From RGIG1995 sp045652425 (lineage in GTDB: Bacteria; Bacillota; Clostridia; Oscillospirales; CAG-272): DNA of 64,000 nucleotides. The DNA is taken from contig JAZRUG010000032.1 of the NCBI GenBank assembly GCA_045652425.1, positions 111,930-175,929 of the forward strand, in the 5' to 3' direction. How positions within the stretch are numbered: position 1 is the first letter of the stretch; every line of letters starts with the position of its first letter. Positions 1 through 7,245 of the stretch are shown piece after piece. Made by a program: the position numbers and the translations under genes. A model generated the notes under the pieces. That model was given only the letters and a program-made list of their open reading frames with translations. It had not been told where the DNA came from and made no database searches.

Positions 1-675
1 AATAATATTTTTACCAAAATCGTTATTCGACTCGGGATCTTCATTGTCCGCAATAAGATACTTCTTCAAAATCTTCCACTTAAAAATGTAAATACCCATA
101 GAAGCCTTCGTACTCTTCGGCTCCTTCGGTTTTTCTTCAAATTCAAAAATTCTGCCGTCAGGCTTGGTATTCATTATTCCAAAACGGCTTGCTTCTTCAA
201 GCGGCACGTCAAAAACTCCTATCGTGCAGTCTGCTTTCTTGCTCTTATGAAGCTGAAGCATCTTTGAATAATCCATCTTATAAATATGGTCGCCCGAAAG
301 GATAAGCACGTTATCCGGATCGTATCTTTCAAGAAAAGATATATTTTGGAAAATAGCGTTAGCCGTTCCCTTGTACCACTCGGAACTTTCACTCTTTGAA
401 TAAGGCGAAAGAACGTGAATACCTCCGTTAGTACTGTTTAATCCCCATGGCATACCGTTACCTATATATTCGTTCAGCTGGAGAGGTTGATACTGCGTAA
501 GAATTCCTACCGTATCTATTCCCGAATTAACACAGTTAGACAACGGAAAGTCAATAAGCCTATATTTCCCCCCGAAAGGAACAGCCGGTTTTGCTGTATT
601 TTCGGTCAGAACCACAAGTCTGCTTCCCTGACCTCCCGCCAATATCATGGCAACACAATCTTTTTTTCTGAACAT
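1..675 (-). CDS. glgC: Glucose-1-phosphate adenylyltransferase GlgC, partial
   Basis: Makes ADP-glucose from glucose-1-phosphate and ATP, the first committed step of bacterial glycogen synthesis, in the cytosol. The first 225 codons are present and the gene runs off the left edge. Near the N-terminus it reads MILAGGQGSRL, the nucleotide-binding signature, then KPAVPFGGKYRLIDFPLSNC and GIDTVGILTQYQP, all typical of GlgC. LSGDHIYKMDY further in is the conserved substrate and metal region. The ATG at 675 lies two bases after the glgB stop codon, so the two are surely co-transcribed and probably translationally coupled. A GlgD-type paralogue is possible, but the intact LAGGQGSRL motif favours the catalytic subunit. 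The product is clear; the C-terminus is not visible. Confidence 0.93.
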   Translation of the reverse strand, partial: MFRKKDCVAMILAGGQGSRLVVLTENTAKPAVPFGGKYRLIDFPLSNCVNSGIDTVGILTQYQPLQLNEYIGNGMPWGLNSTNGGIHVLSPYSKSESSEWYKGTANAIFQNISFLERYDPDNVLILSGDHIYKMDYSKMLQLHKSKKADCTIGVFDVPLEEASRFGIMNTKPDGRIFEFEEKPKEPKSTKASMGIYIFKWKILKKYLIADNEDPESNNDFGKNII

Positions 676-677
676 TA

Positions 678-2567
678 TTAGATTCCCTCCAAACTGTTTT
701 TTTGTTTTTTATAGAAAACTGCTGACATAGCAGGTATTGTAAATTCAGCAGAATAATCATATCCGTGAAAAGATATTCGCTCTGCCAATGCTTTTTTTAA
801 TTTAACCGATGAACCGCCGTATTTTTTTCTGTCAGTCGAAAAGACGGGACAATATGTTCCTTTTTTAGATAATCCCAATCTGTAATTAAATCTTGTAACC
901 GGACAAAAATTGAATATGCAGATAATTTCCTCGTTTCGTCTGTTTATACGCCGAAAAGCAATAATGCTTTGCGCCGAATCGTCAGCCGATATCCACTCAA
1001 ACCCATTCCAATCGGAATCATTTTCCCAAAATTGAGAATTATTAAGATAAAAGCTGTTTAAATCCCTAACTGTAGTATGAAGCATTTTATGTTTCTCATA
1101 CTCAAGCAAGAACCAGTCAAGCTGTTGCTCGTAATTCCATTCGATAAAGTGACCGAACTCATTTCCCATAAAATTAAGTTTTTTCCCCGGATGCGCAATC
1201 ATATAAGCGTATAAAACCTTTAAATTTTCAAACTTCAAAGCATAATCACCGGGCATTTTTTCTATCATAGATTTTTTCCCATGAACTACCTCATCATGAG
1301 AAAACGGTAAAATAAAGTTTTCGGAAAAAGCATAAGTAAGAGAAAACGTCAATCGGTTGTGATCACCTTTTCTGAACAGTGGATCGTTTGACATATAAGA
1401 AAGCATATCGTTCATCCAGCCCATATTCCATTTGTAATTAAACCCAAGTCCACCGAGATACGTCGGCTTTGTAACCATCGGGAAAGCGGTTGATTCTTCA
1501 GCAATCATCAAAACCGAACCATTCTCCCTGAATGCACATTCATTTAACTTTTTCAAAAAGTCTATTGCATCAAGATTATAGTTACCGCCAAACTTGTTTG
1601 GAACATAATCATCTCTGCCGTAATCGAGATATAGCATAGAAGCTACAGCATCTACTCTTATTCCGTCAATATGATATTCTCTAATCCAAAATAACGCACT
1701 TGAAATCAAAAATGACCTTACTTCATTTCTGGAATAATCAAAAATTCTGGTATTCCACTCCGGATGCTCATTCATTTTTGGATCTCTTACTTCATAACAG
1801 CTGGTACCATCATATTCATATAATCCATAACTGTCTTTTGGAAAATGAGCCGGAACCCAGTCGAGAATAACACCTATCCCGTTTATATGGCATTTATTTA
1901 CAAACTCCATAAAAAGTTTTGGTTCGCCGTATCTGAATGTCGGTGCATAATATCCAGTTACCTGATATCCCCAAGACGGCGGGAATGGGTGTTCCGTTAC
2001 CGGCATAAGCTCAATATGTGTATATCCCATATCTTTAACGTATGAAATTAGAATATCTGCTAATTCCGAATAGTTATATAACGAACCGTCCTCTTTTAAC
2101 CTCCACGAACCTAAATGCACCTCGTAAATATTTACAGGTCTTTCAAGAACATTTTGTCTTTTCTTTCTTGTTCTGTACGCAGAGTCTTTCCACGCAAATC
2201 CCGTATAATCGTATATTACACTTGACGTGTCGGGCAGTTCGGCAAATCTAAAAGCATAAGGATCTATTTTATATTCAAAAGCACCGTTACATTGACCTAC
2301 ATAATATTTATACTTGTCCCCAATTTTAGCATATTCAGAAAAAGCCTCCCATACACCGTGGGGATTCTTTGTCATTTTTAAGTCTTCTGTGTTCCAAAAG
2401 TTGAAATCTCCGACAACGCTTACACTAATAGCGCAAGGAGCCCATACTCTGAAACAAAAGCCCTTAATATTCCCCTTGGTTGCAGGGTGGCAGCCCATAA
2501 ATAAATATGCATTATCACATTCGCCTGAATAAAAACTATCCATATTGTACTTTCGATTATTAGCCAT
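678..2567 (-). CDS. glgB: 1,4-alpha-glucan branching enzyme GlgB
   Basis: Introduces alpha-1,6 branches into glycogen. The protein has an N-terminal carbohydrate-binding beta-sandwich (CBM48-like, about residues 25-120), a GH13 barrel and a C-terminal beta domain. The GH13 motifs are visible: GIRVDAVASMLY with the nucleophile Asp near residue 306, IAEES with the acid/base Glu near 357, and FSHDEVVHGK with the transition-state Asp. I chose the ATG at 2567 because GGAGG stands just upstream; the reading frame stays open another 20 codons, but those lack a ribosome site. At about 629 residues it has the normal GlgB length. It is the first gene of the glgB-glgC unit and is divergent from malQ. 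Confidence 0.95.
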   Translation of the reverse strand: MANNRKYNMDSFYSGECDNAYLFMGCHPATKGNIKGFCFRVWAPCAISVSVVGDFNFWNTEDLKMTKNPHGVWEAFSEYAKIGDKYKYYVGQCNGAFEYKIDPYAFRFAELPDTSSVIYDYTGFAWKDSAYRTRKKRQNVLERPVNIYEVHLGSWRLKEDGSLYNYSELADILISYVKDMGYTHIELMPVTEHPFPPSWGYQVTGYYAPTFRYGEPKLFMEFVNKCHINGIGVILDWVPAHFPKDSYGLYEYDGTSCYEVRDPKMNEHPEWNTRIFDYSRNEVRSFLISSALFWIREYHIDGIRVDAVASMLYLDYGRDDYVPNKFGGNYNLDAIDFLKKLNECAFRENGSVLMIAEESTAFPMVTKPTYLGGLGFNYKWNMGWMNDMLSYMSNDPLFRKGDHNRLTFSLTYAFSENFILPFSHDEVVHGKKSMIEKMPGDYALKFENLKVLYAYMIAHPGKKLNFMGNEFGHFIEWNYEQQLDWFLLEYEKHKMLHTTVRDLNSFYLNNSQFWENDSDWNGFEWISADDSAQSIIAFRRINRRNEEIICIFNFCPVTRFNYRLGLSKKGTYCPVFSTDRKKYGGSSVKLKKALAERISFHGYDYSAEFTIPAMSAVFYKKQKNSLEGI

Positions 2568-2598
2568 AATGCCTCCAAATGTCAATTCTGACATGTAT

Positions 2599-2627
2599 AT
2601 TATATAACATTTAGTGTTACTTTTCAA
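2599..2627 (-). promoter_or_regulatory. Sigma-A-type promoter of glgBC
   Basis: On the minus strand TTGAAA (2627-2622) and TATAAT (2604-2599) are separated by 17 bases. A perfect small palindrome, ATGTCA-ATTC-TGACAT (2579-2594), lies just downstream of the -10 box where a repressor could bind. Confidence 0.6.
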
Positions 2628-2678
2628 CTATTTCACCAATTTTTATTCATATTTTTTTGTTTTTTTGTTGATTATGTA

Positions 2679-2707
2679 TTGAAATAAGTGTTATTTTATA
2701 TTAATAT
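2679..2707 (+). promoter_or_regulatory. Promoter of malQ
   Basis: TTGAAA and TAATAT are separated by 17 bases, 21 bases before the GAGGTG ribosome site and ATG of malQ. The promoter is back to back with that of glgB. Confidence 0.5.
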
Positions 2708-2727
2708 AGAAACAGAGGTGATAAAAA

Positions 2728-4158
2728 ATGAGCAGAAAAAGCGGAATATTGATGCATATTTCGTCACTTTACGGTGATTATTCTTGCGGCAGCTTTGGAA
2801 AAAGCGCTTTTGAATTTATAGATTTTTTAGCGGAATGCGGATTTACTTATTGGCAGGTGCTTCCTTTCTGCATTACAGATGAACATAATTCCCCCTATAT
2901 GTCTTATTCATCTGTAGGCGGAAATATGAATTTTATCGACCTTGATGTTCTCTACCAAAAAGGTCTTATTACCCCAGAAGAACTCAAGGAAAGCAAACAG
3001 CAAACACCATACTTATGTGAATTTGACAGGCTGAAAAAAGAACGTTTTAAATTACTGAAAAAAGCGGCTTCAAGGGTAAAAAACAAAAAAGAAATAACCG
3101 ACTTTATTACTACAAATCAAGACATAAAATTATGCTGTGAATTTATGGCGCTGAAAGATGCAAATGATAATAAACCCTGGAATGAATGGACTATATTAAC
3201 TCCGACAGACGAATATCTTTTTGTTTGGCAATTTATACAGTATGAATTTCATATACAATGGAATAAAGTACACGAGTATGCAACAAATAAAGGCATAAAG
3301 ATTATAGGCGATCTCCCCTTTTACGTAGCCTATGACAGTTGTGACGTAAGAAATAACATTAACCAATTTATGCTCGACGATATTAACAAACCCGAATTAG
3401 TTGCAGGTGTCCCTCCAGATTATTTTTCAGAAGAGGGACAACTTTGGGGAAATCCTATCTACAATTGGACACAAATGAAAAAAGATGATTATCAATGGTG
3501 GAAGAAACGCCTATCATACACCTTTGATCTCTTTGACGGTGTAAGAATCGACCATTTCAGAGCCTTATCTGAATACTGGGCAGTCCCCGCAGACGCCAAA
3601 ACCGCAAAGCAAGGAAATTGGTATAAAGGTCCTGCCGAAGAAATGATTGACGTTATAAAAAACATTGCAAATAACAGGCTTGTTATAGCGGAAAATCTCG
3701 GTTTAATTGACCAAAAAGTTAATGATCTTTTATCCTACAGCGACTTTCCCGGAATGGCAGTTTTTCAGTTTGGATTTGACGGAAACACAAAAAATCCGCA
3801 TCTACCGCATAACTATCCAAGCAACATCGTTGCATACACAGGCACTCACGACAACAACACGCTTCTCGGTTTTATATGGGAGTTAGATAATTATACACGA
3901 AACACAGTGTTGGAATATGTCGGATTTACAGATGCAGATTGGAATAAATGTTACGACACCATAATAAGAGCTATGTATATGAGTACTGCTGACACCTTAA
4001 TAATGCCAATTCAGGATATTTTAGGTTATGGGGCAGATACAAGACTTAATACCCCCGGAAAAGCGGACGGAAACTGGTGTTACAGAATAACCAAAGACCA
4101 ACTTGAGTCTATTGACAAAAATAAATTCAAACGTTTGAATCAAATCTATGCAAGATAA
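2728..4158 (+). CDS. malQ: 4-alpha-glucanotransferase MalQ (amylomaltase, GH77)
   Basis: Transfers alpha-1,4-glucan segments between maltodextrins and releases glucose; used in glycogen and maltodextrin turnover in the cytosol. The GH77 catalytic set is in place: GVRIDHFRA with the nucleophile Asp275, IAENLG with the acid/base Glu322, and GTHDNNT with Asp375. The N-terminus LMHISSLYG and SPYMSYSS match the family. The 476-residue length fits a bacterial amylomaltase without extra domains. The start follows GAGGTG by seven bases. Its position opposite glgBC supports a role in storage-glucan metabolism. It ends at a perfect terminator shared with the convergent gene. Confidence 0.94.
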   Translation: MSRKSGILMHISSLYGDYSCGSFGKSAFEFIDFLAECGFTYWQVLPFCITDEHNSPYMSYSSVGGNMNFIDLDVLYQKGLITPEELKESKQQTPYLCEFDRLKKERFKLLKKAASRVKNKKEITDFITTNQDIKLCCEFMALKDANDNKPWNEWTILTPTDEYLFVWQFIQYEFHIQWNKVHEYATNKGIKIIGDLPFYVAYDSCDVRNNINQFMLDDINKPELVAGVPPDYFSEEGQLWGNPIYNWTQMKKDDYQWWKKRLSYTFDLFDGVRIDHFRALSEYWAVPADAKTAKQGNWYKGPAEEMIDVIKNIANNRLVIAENLGLIDQKVNDLLSYSDFPGMAVFQFGFDGNTKNPHLPHNYPSNIVAYTGTHDNNTLLGFIWELDNYTRNTVLEYVGFTDADWNKCYDTIIRAMYMSTADTLIMPIQDILGYGADTRLNTPGKADGNWCYRITKDQLESIDKNKFKRLNQIYAR

Positions 4159-4160
4159 AA

Positions 4161-4197
4161 AGAATTGCACACAAGCTTGTGTGCAATTCTTTTTTAT
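4161..4197. terminator. Bidirectional rho-independent terminator
   Basis: A perfect 30-bp palindrome with arm AGAATTGCACACAAG, A-rich on the left and followed by a T run, sits between the convergent malQ and the minus-strand gene ending at 4194. Confidence 0.85.
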
Positions 4198-5099
4198 ACC
4201 TCAATTTCTTCCGTTGGCTTGGGATTCAAATGCTCATCAAATTCGGTTATTATCTTTTCCCTGTTCTCTTCATCTATGCGATAACTCTTGTTCTTCCACT
4301 CGAAATAATAATCGTCTTCAACTTCATATATGTATATTGGCTCAAGTTTTTTTCCTTCAGCATCCTGCATTTGAAATATTATCTTATATTTCCATTCTTC
4401 AGGTAGTTCAATTTTTTCTTTCTTGGCTGTATTCACGCTATAGCGTAATACAGAAACAAGCCCATAATTAAAATGTTCATTCTTTTCGACTCCTGCAATA
4501 TTCTCTTCAGGTTCATCGGCAATATATATTTCAGCTTTTACATAATCATCCCATACAATATGATTGGTAAAGTTTTCCGTCTGTCCTCCGTAAAGACTTG
4601 ATGTCGGCACTAAAAACAAATACGGAGCCGTAATAACTGCAAGTATAAGAGACAATACCCTTTTAGTTTTTTGGTCGGTAATCTTTCTGAAAGAAATAAA
4701 TCTATTAAAAATATATATGAGAACAGCAGATACAACAACCGCCAAACAAGTATATAACAATGCGTAAACGTTGTCAAAAGGATTCATCGCTACGGGGCCT
4801 GTTAAATATTCATAGAAGAAACCGTCAGACTCAACAAATTGAGTAGCAAGGAGTACTATTCCGCCTAAAATATCCGCCGCAAATCCAAACAAAAACACCC
4901 AGAATATTGTCTTCTTATACAGAGAAAGTTTTTCTTCGGTACGCAACAAATACATTCCAAAAAGCAAAACCAAACTATCAATAATAAAATTAGCCGGTAT
5001 TACGAGCAACCACGTCATCGGAAATATGAATAACAGCCACACGGGAAACATTACGTTATAAAATTTAATATCCTTGTTTTTTCCTTTTAAGTCTTTCAA
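4194..5099 (-). CDS. Uncharacterised membrane protein
   Basis: I do not recognise this 301-residue protein. It begins with a short basic stretch, then hydrophobic segments at about residues 17-40, 52-75 and 110-133, plus one near 148-165, followed by an acidic and lysine-rich soluble C-terminal half from about residue 170. That suggests a polytopic N-terminal anchor with a C-terminal domain outside or at the membrane face. The ATG at 5099 follows GGAGAG. It stands alone between terminators and diverges from the lipoprotein gene at 5199, sharing an AT-rich intergenic stretch with it. No catalytic motif is visible. Confidence 0.7.
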   Translation of the reverse strand: MKDLKGKNKDIKFYNVMFPVWLLFIFPMTWLLVIPANFIIDSLVLLFGMYLLRTEEKLSLYKKTIFWVFLFGFAADILGGIVLLATQFVESDGFFYEYLTGPVAMNPFDNVYALLYTCLAVVVSAVLIYIFNRFISFRKITDQKTKRVLSLILAVITAPYLFLVPTSSLYGGQTENFTNHIVWDDYVKAEIYIADEPEENIAGVEKNEHFNYGLVSVLRYSVNTAKKEKIELPEEWKYKIIFQMQDAEGKKLEPIYIYEVEDDYYFEWKNKSYRIDEENREKIITEFDEHLNPKPTEEIEV

Positions 5100-5139
5100 T
5101 TTTACTTCTCTCCTTTTTTTATTTTTACAATAAATTTTA

Positions 5140-5168
5140 TTGAATTATTCAAAAATGTATGATATACT
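5140..5168 (+). promoter_or_regulatory. Promoter of the lipoprotein gene
   Basis: TTGAAT (5140-5145), 17-base spacer, TATACT (5163-5168). The -35 box lies in the palindrome TTGAATTATTCAA, so the divergent gene may use the other half. Confidence 0.6.
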
Positions 5169-5198
5169 GACTATATAAGAAAAAGTGAGGTAAAGTAC

Positions 5199-5690
5199 AT
5201 GAAAAAAATAATCAGTATTCTTCTTATATGTGTTATCTGTTTGGTTTCCTGTTCAACAGCAAAAAACAAATCAGACGACAATAACTACAGAGATGACGTT
5301 GAAGTTTCTGCAATATCTGCTAAAATTTCAGAAATCGCAAACATTTCGGCTCTTACACAGGCTGATGAAGGCTGGGTAGCGTTAAATATTCCGCTTGACA
5401 CCTCTTTGTGCGACGAAAGTTCTGTTTATATTCATACTGAAGGCTCGTCAGATATGTTTGGCGTGTTCAAAGCATCGTCAATTGAAAATGCTGAAAAATT
5501 TTTGGCAGATACCGAAGTGTTTTTGGAAACCCTCGAAGAAAACTGGATGAGCGAATATCTTGCAGAAGAATTCCCAAAAATCGAAAATGCCATCGCTAAA
5601 AGATGTGGTCTGTACGTAACATTTCTTATATTTGATGACAACGTAAGAACAAGTGCAGAAACTGAATTTGAAAATATGCTAAAAAAATAA
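5199..5690 (+). CDS. DUF4358-type lipoprotein
   Basis: A 163-residue secreted protein with a lipoprotein signal peptide: MKK, a hydrophobic core, and the lipobox LVSC with Cys near residue 18, followed by a polar linker. The mature domain has the pattern I associate with DUF4358: a segment on a modest sequence (DMFGVFKASSIENAEK), a helix that counts along a chain, and a closing GLYVTFLIFDD strand before an AETEFENML helix. The function of that family is unknown. It has its own promoter and GTGAGG ribosome site and is followed after 62 bases by the SPFH gene, so both may be read together. Assignment to DUF4358 is from memory of the pattern. Confidence 0.7.
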   Translation: MKKIISILLICVICLVSCSTAKNKSDDNNYRDDVEVSAISAKISEIANISALTQADEGWVALNIPLDTSLCDESSVYIHTEGSSDMFGVFKASSIENAEKFLADTEVFLETLEENWMSEYLAEEFPKIENAIAKRCGLYVTFLIFDDNVRTSAETEFENMLKK

Positions 5691-5752
5691 ACTTTCTTAT
5701 ATTTTAACAATTTTATCGGTATATGTCAACCGATTTTTAGGAGGAATCTATT

Positions 5753-6631
5753 ATGAAAAAGACAAAAATAACAGCATTAGTTTTAACCGCTGTAATAGTA
5801 ATTGCAATTTTAATTTTGGGCATTACCGCAACGAGCACCGTTCCTGCAGGTCATACAGGTATAGTCGTTACTTTCGGTCGTGTAGAAAACTACGTTCTCA
5901 ATGAAGGTTTACACTTTAAGTTGCCCTGGCAGCAGATTATTATAATGGATAACAGAAACCAGAAAGCTCAACTTGACTTCCAAGCTTTCTCAAGCGATAT
6001 TCAGCAAGTTAACGTTAAATGCTCTGTAAACTACAGCATAAATAAAGAAACATCGCAAAACCTTTACAAAAACATCGGTGTTGCATATTATAACACCGTA
6101 GTTGAACCAAGAATTATTGAAAACGTAAAATCTATTATCGCAAAATATACTGCAGAAAACCTTATTAAATCACGTGATTCCCTTTCAGGTCAAACCAAAG
6201 AAATGCTCTCTCCCGAAATGGATGCATACGGAATTAACATTTTAAGTGTAGCAATTGAAGATATTGACTTTACAGATGTATTCACAAACGCTGTTGAAGC
6301 AAAACAGGTTGCTGAACAATCAAAACTCCAGGCTACCATCGAGCAGGAACAAAAGAATATGGAACAGGAAGCCGAGGCAAAACGTAAAGTTATTGCTGCA
6401 GAAGCAGAAGCCTCCGTTGCAAAAATTCAGGCTGATGCTGATGCGTATGCAGTTGCAGTTCAAGCAAAAGCAGAAGCAGAAGCAAACGAAAAACTTGCTG
6501 CGTCACTTACAGAGCTTCTTGTAAAATATAATGAAACAATGCAATGGAACGGTGAACTTCCTCAAATTGTTGGAAGCGACTCTGTTCTCCCCGTTCTTGA
6601 TGTTGAAAAAACGGAAACCAATAATACATAA
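5753..6631 (+). CDS. SPFH/prohibitin-family membrane protein (HflC-like)
   Basis: Membrane-anchored scaffold of the stomatin/prohibitin/HflC group, which assembles into rings and often tunes membrane proteases or microdomains. A single N-terminal transmembrane segment (about residues 8-28) is followed by TSTVPAGHTGIVVTFGRV, the typical start of a Band 7 domain, and a long charged alanine- and glutamate-rich coiled coil (about 185-250, EAKRKVIAAEAEASV). The start follows AGGAGG by six bases. Only one SPFH gene is present, not an hflK-hflC pair, so the partner is unknown. A strong terminator follows. Confidence 0.88.
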   Translation: MKKTKITALVLTAVIVIAILILGITATSTVPAGHTGIVVTFGRVENYVLNEGLHFKLPWQQIIIMDNRNQKAQLDFQAFSSDIQQVNVKCSVNYSINKETSQNLYKNIGVAYYNTVVEPRIIENVKSIIAKYTAENLIKSRDSLSGQTKEMLSPEMDAYGINILSVAIEDIDFTDVFTNAVEAKQVAEQSKLQATIEQEQKNMEQEAEAKRKVIAAEAEASVAKIQADADAYAVAVQAKAEAEANEKLAASLTELLVKYNETMQWNGELPQIVGSDSVLPVLDVEKTETNNT

Positions 6632-6661
6632 AAAACAGTGCGTGAATACGCACTGTTTTTT
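6631..6661. terminator. Bidirectional terminator after the SPFH gene
   Basis: Thirteen-base arms reading AAAAACAGTGCGT around the loop GAAT, with A and T runs at the two sides, between convergent genes. Confidence 0.85.
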
Positions 6662-6663
6662 TA

Positions 6664-7167
6664 TTAATTCAGAATTATAACACCAAGGTTTAAATATGTA
6701 GCAAACGCAAGCCAGACCGCATAAGGTATAAGCAAATACGCGTATAACGGTTTTATTTTTCTATACTCTATAATACAAATCAGATTTAGTATAAAAATTA
6801 CAATGATGTCAACCAAAGCAGCTACAAACTCTCCACGTCCGAAAAAAATCGGATACCACAAAAGATTTATAAGAAAACCTATAAAAGCAAAAACAAGACC
6901 GTTTTTTCTATTCTCTTCTTTGAGTGGGTCATTCAAAAAATATACACTTCCGTTTACCCCGCCGATTATAATATAAAGTATCGACCACACTACTGCAAAC
7001 AGTTCGGGAGGGGGAGACAACGGCGGTTTATTCAGTCCCGCATATGCATTTGAATCGCCTGTGAGAATCGCAGAAAAGAAACCTAAAATCAAAAAACACA
7101 GCGCAAAAACAGTCGTATATATTAAACTTCCTTTTTCTCCGTTATCTTTTTTTATAGAATTATTCAA
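6664..7167 (-). CDS. tspO: TspO/MBR (tryptophan-rich sensory) family protein
   Basis: Five-helix membrane protein of the translocator family that binds porphyrins and other hydrophobic ligands. Family marks are AGLNKPPLSPP, FAVVWSILYIIIG, NLLWYPIFF and LIPYAVWLAFATYLN near the end. I set the start at a TTG (7167) six bases after GAGGTG, giving 167 residues, the usual length; the open frame extends to 7230, but that part would read through the terminator of the upstream gene. The ribosome site therefore lies in the downstream arm of that terminator hairpin (7171-7200), an odd arrangement. No heme genes are near. Confidence 0.85.
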   Translation of the reverse strand: MNNSIKKDNGEKGSLIYTTVFALCFLILGFFSAILTGDSNAYAGLNKPPLSPPPELFAVVWSILYIIIGGVNGSVYFLNDPLKEENRKNGLVFAFIGFLINLLWYPIFFGRGEFVAALVDIIVIFILNLICIIEYRKIKPLYAYLLIPYAVWLAFATYLNLGVIILN

Positions 7168-7170
7168 AAA

Positions 7171-7200
7171 AATCACCTCATAGAAATGTATGAGGTGATT
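7171..7200 (-). terminator. Terminator hairpin of the PBP gene, overlapping the tspO ribosome site
   Basis: A perfect inverted repeat with 12-base arms (AATCACCTCATA) is followed on the minus strand by seven T. Its second arm contains GAGGTG, which also serves as the tspO Shine-Dalgarno sequence. Confidence 0.7.
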
Positions 7201-7245
7201 TTGGATTTTATGAGTAAACCAATCGGGCAAAGCTGCCGATTTGTC

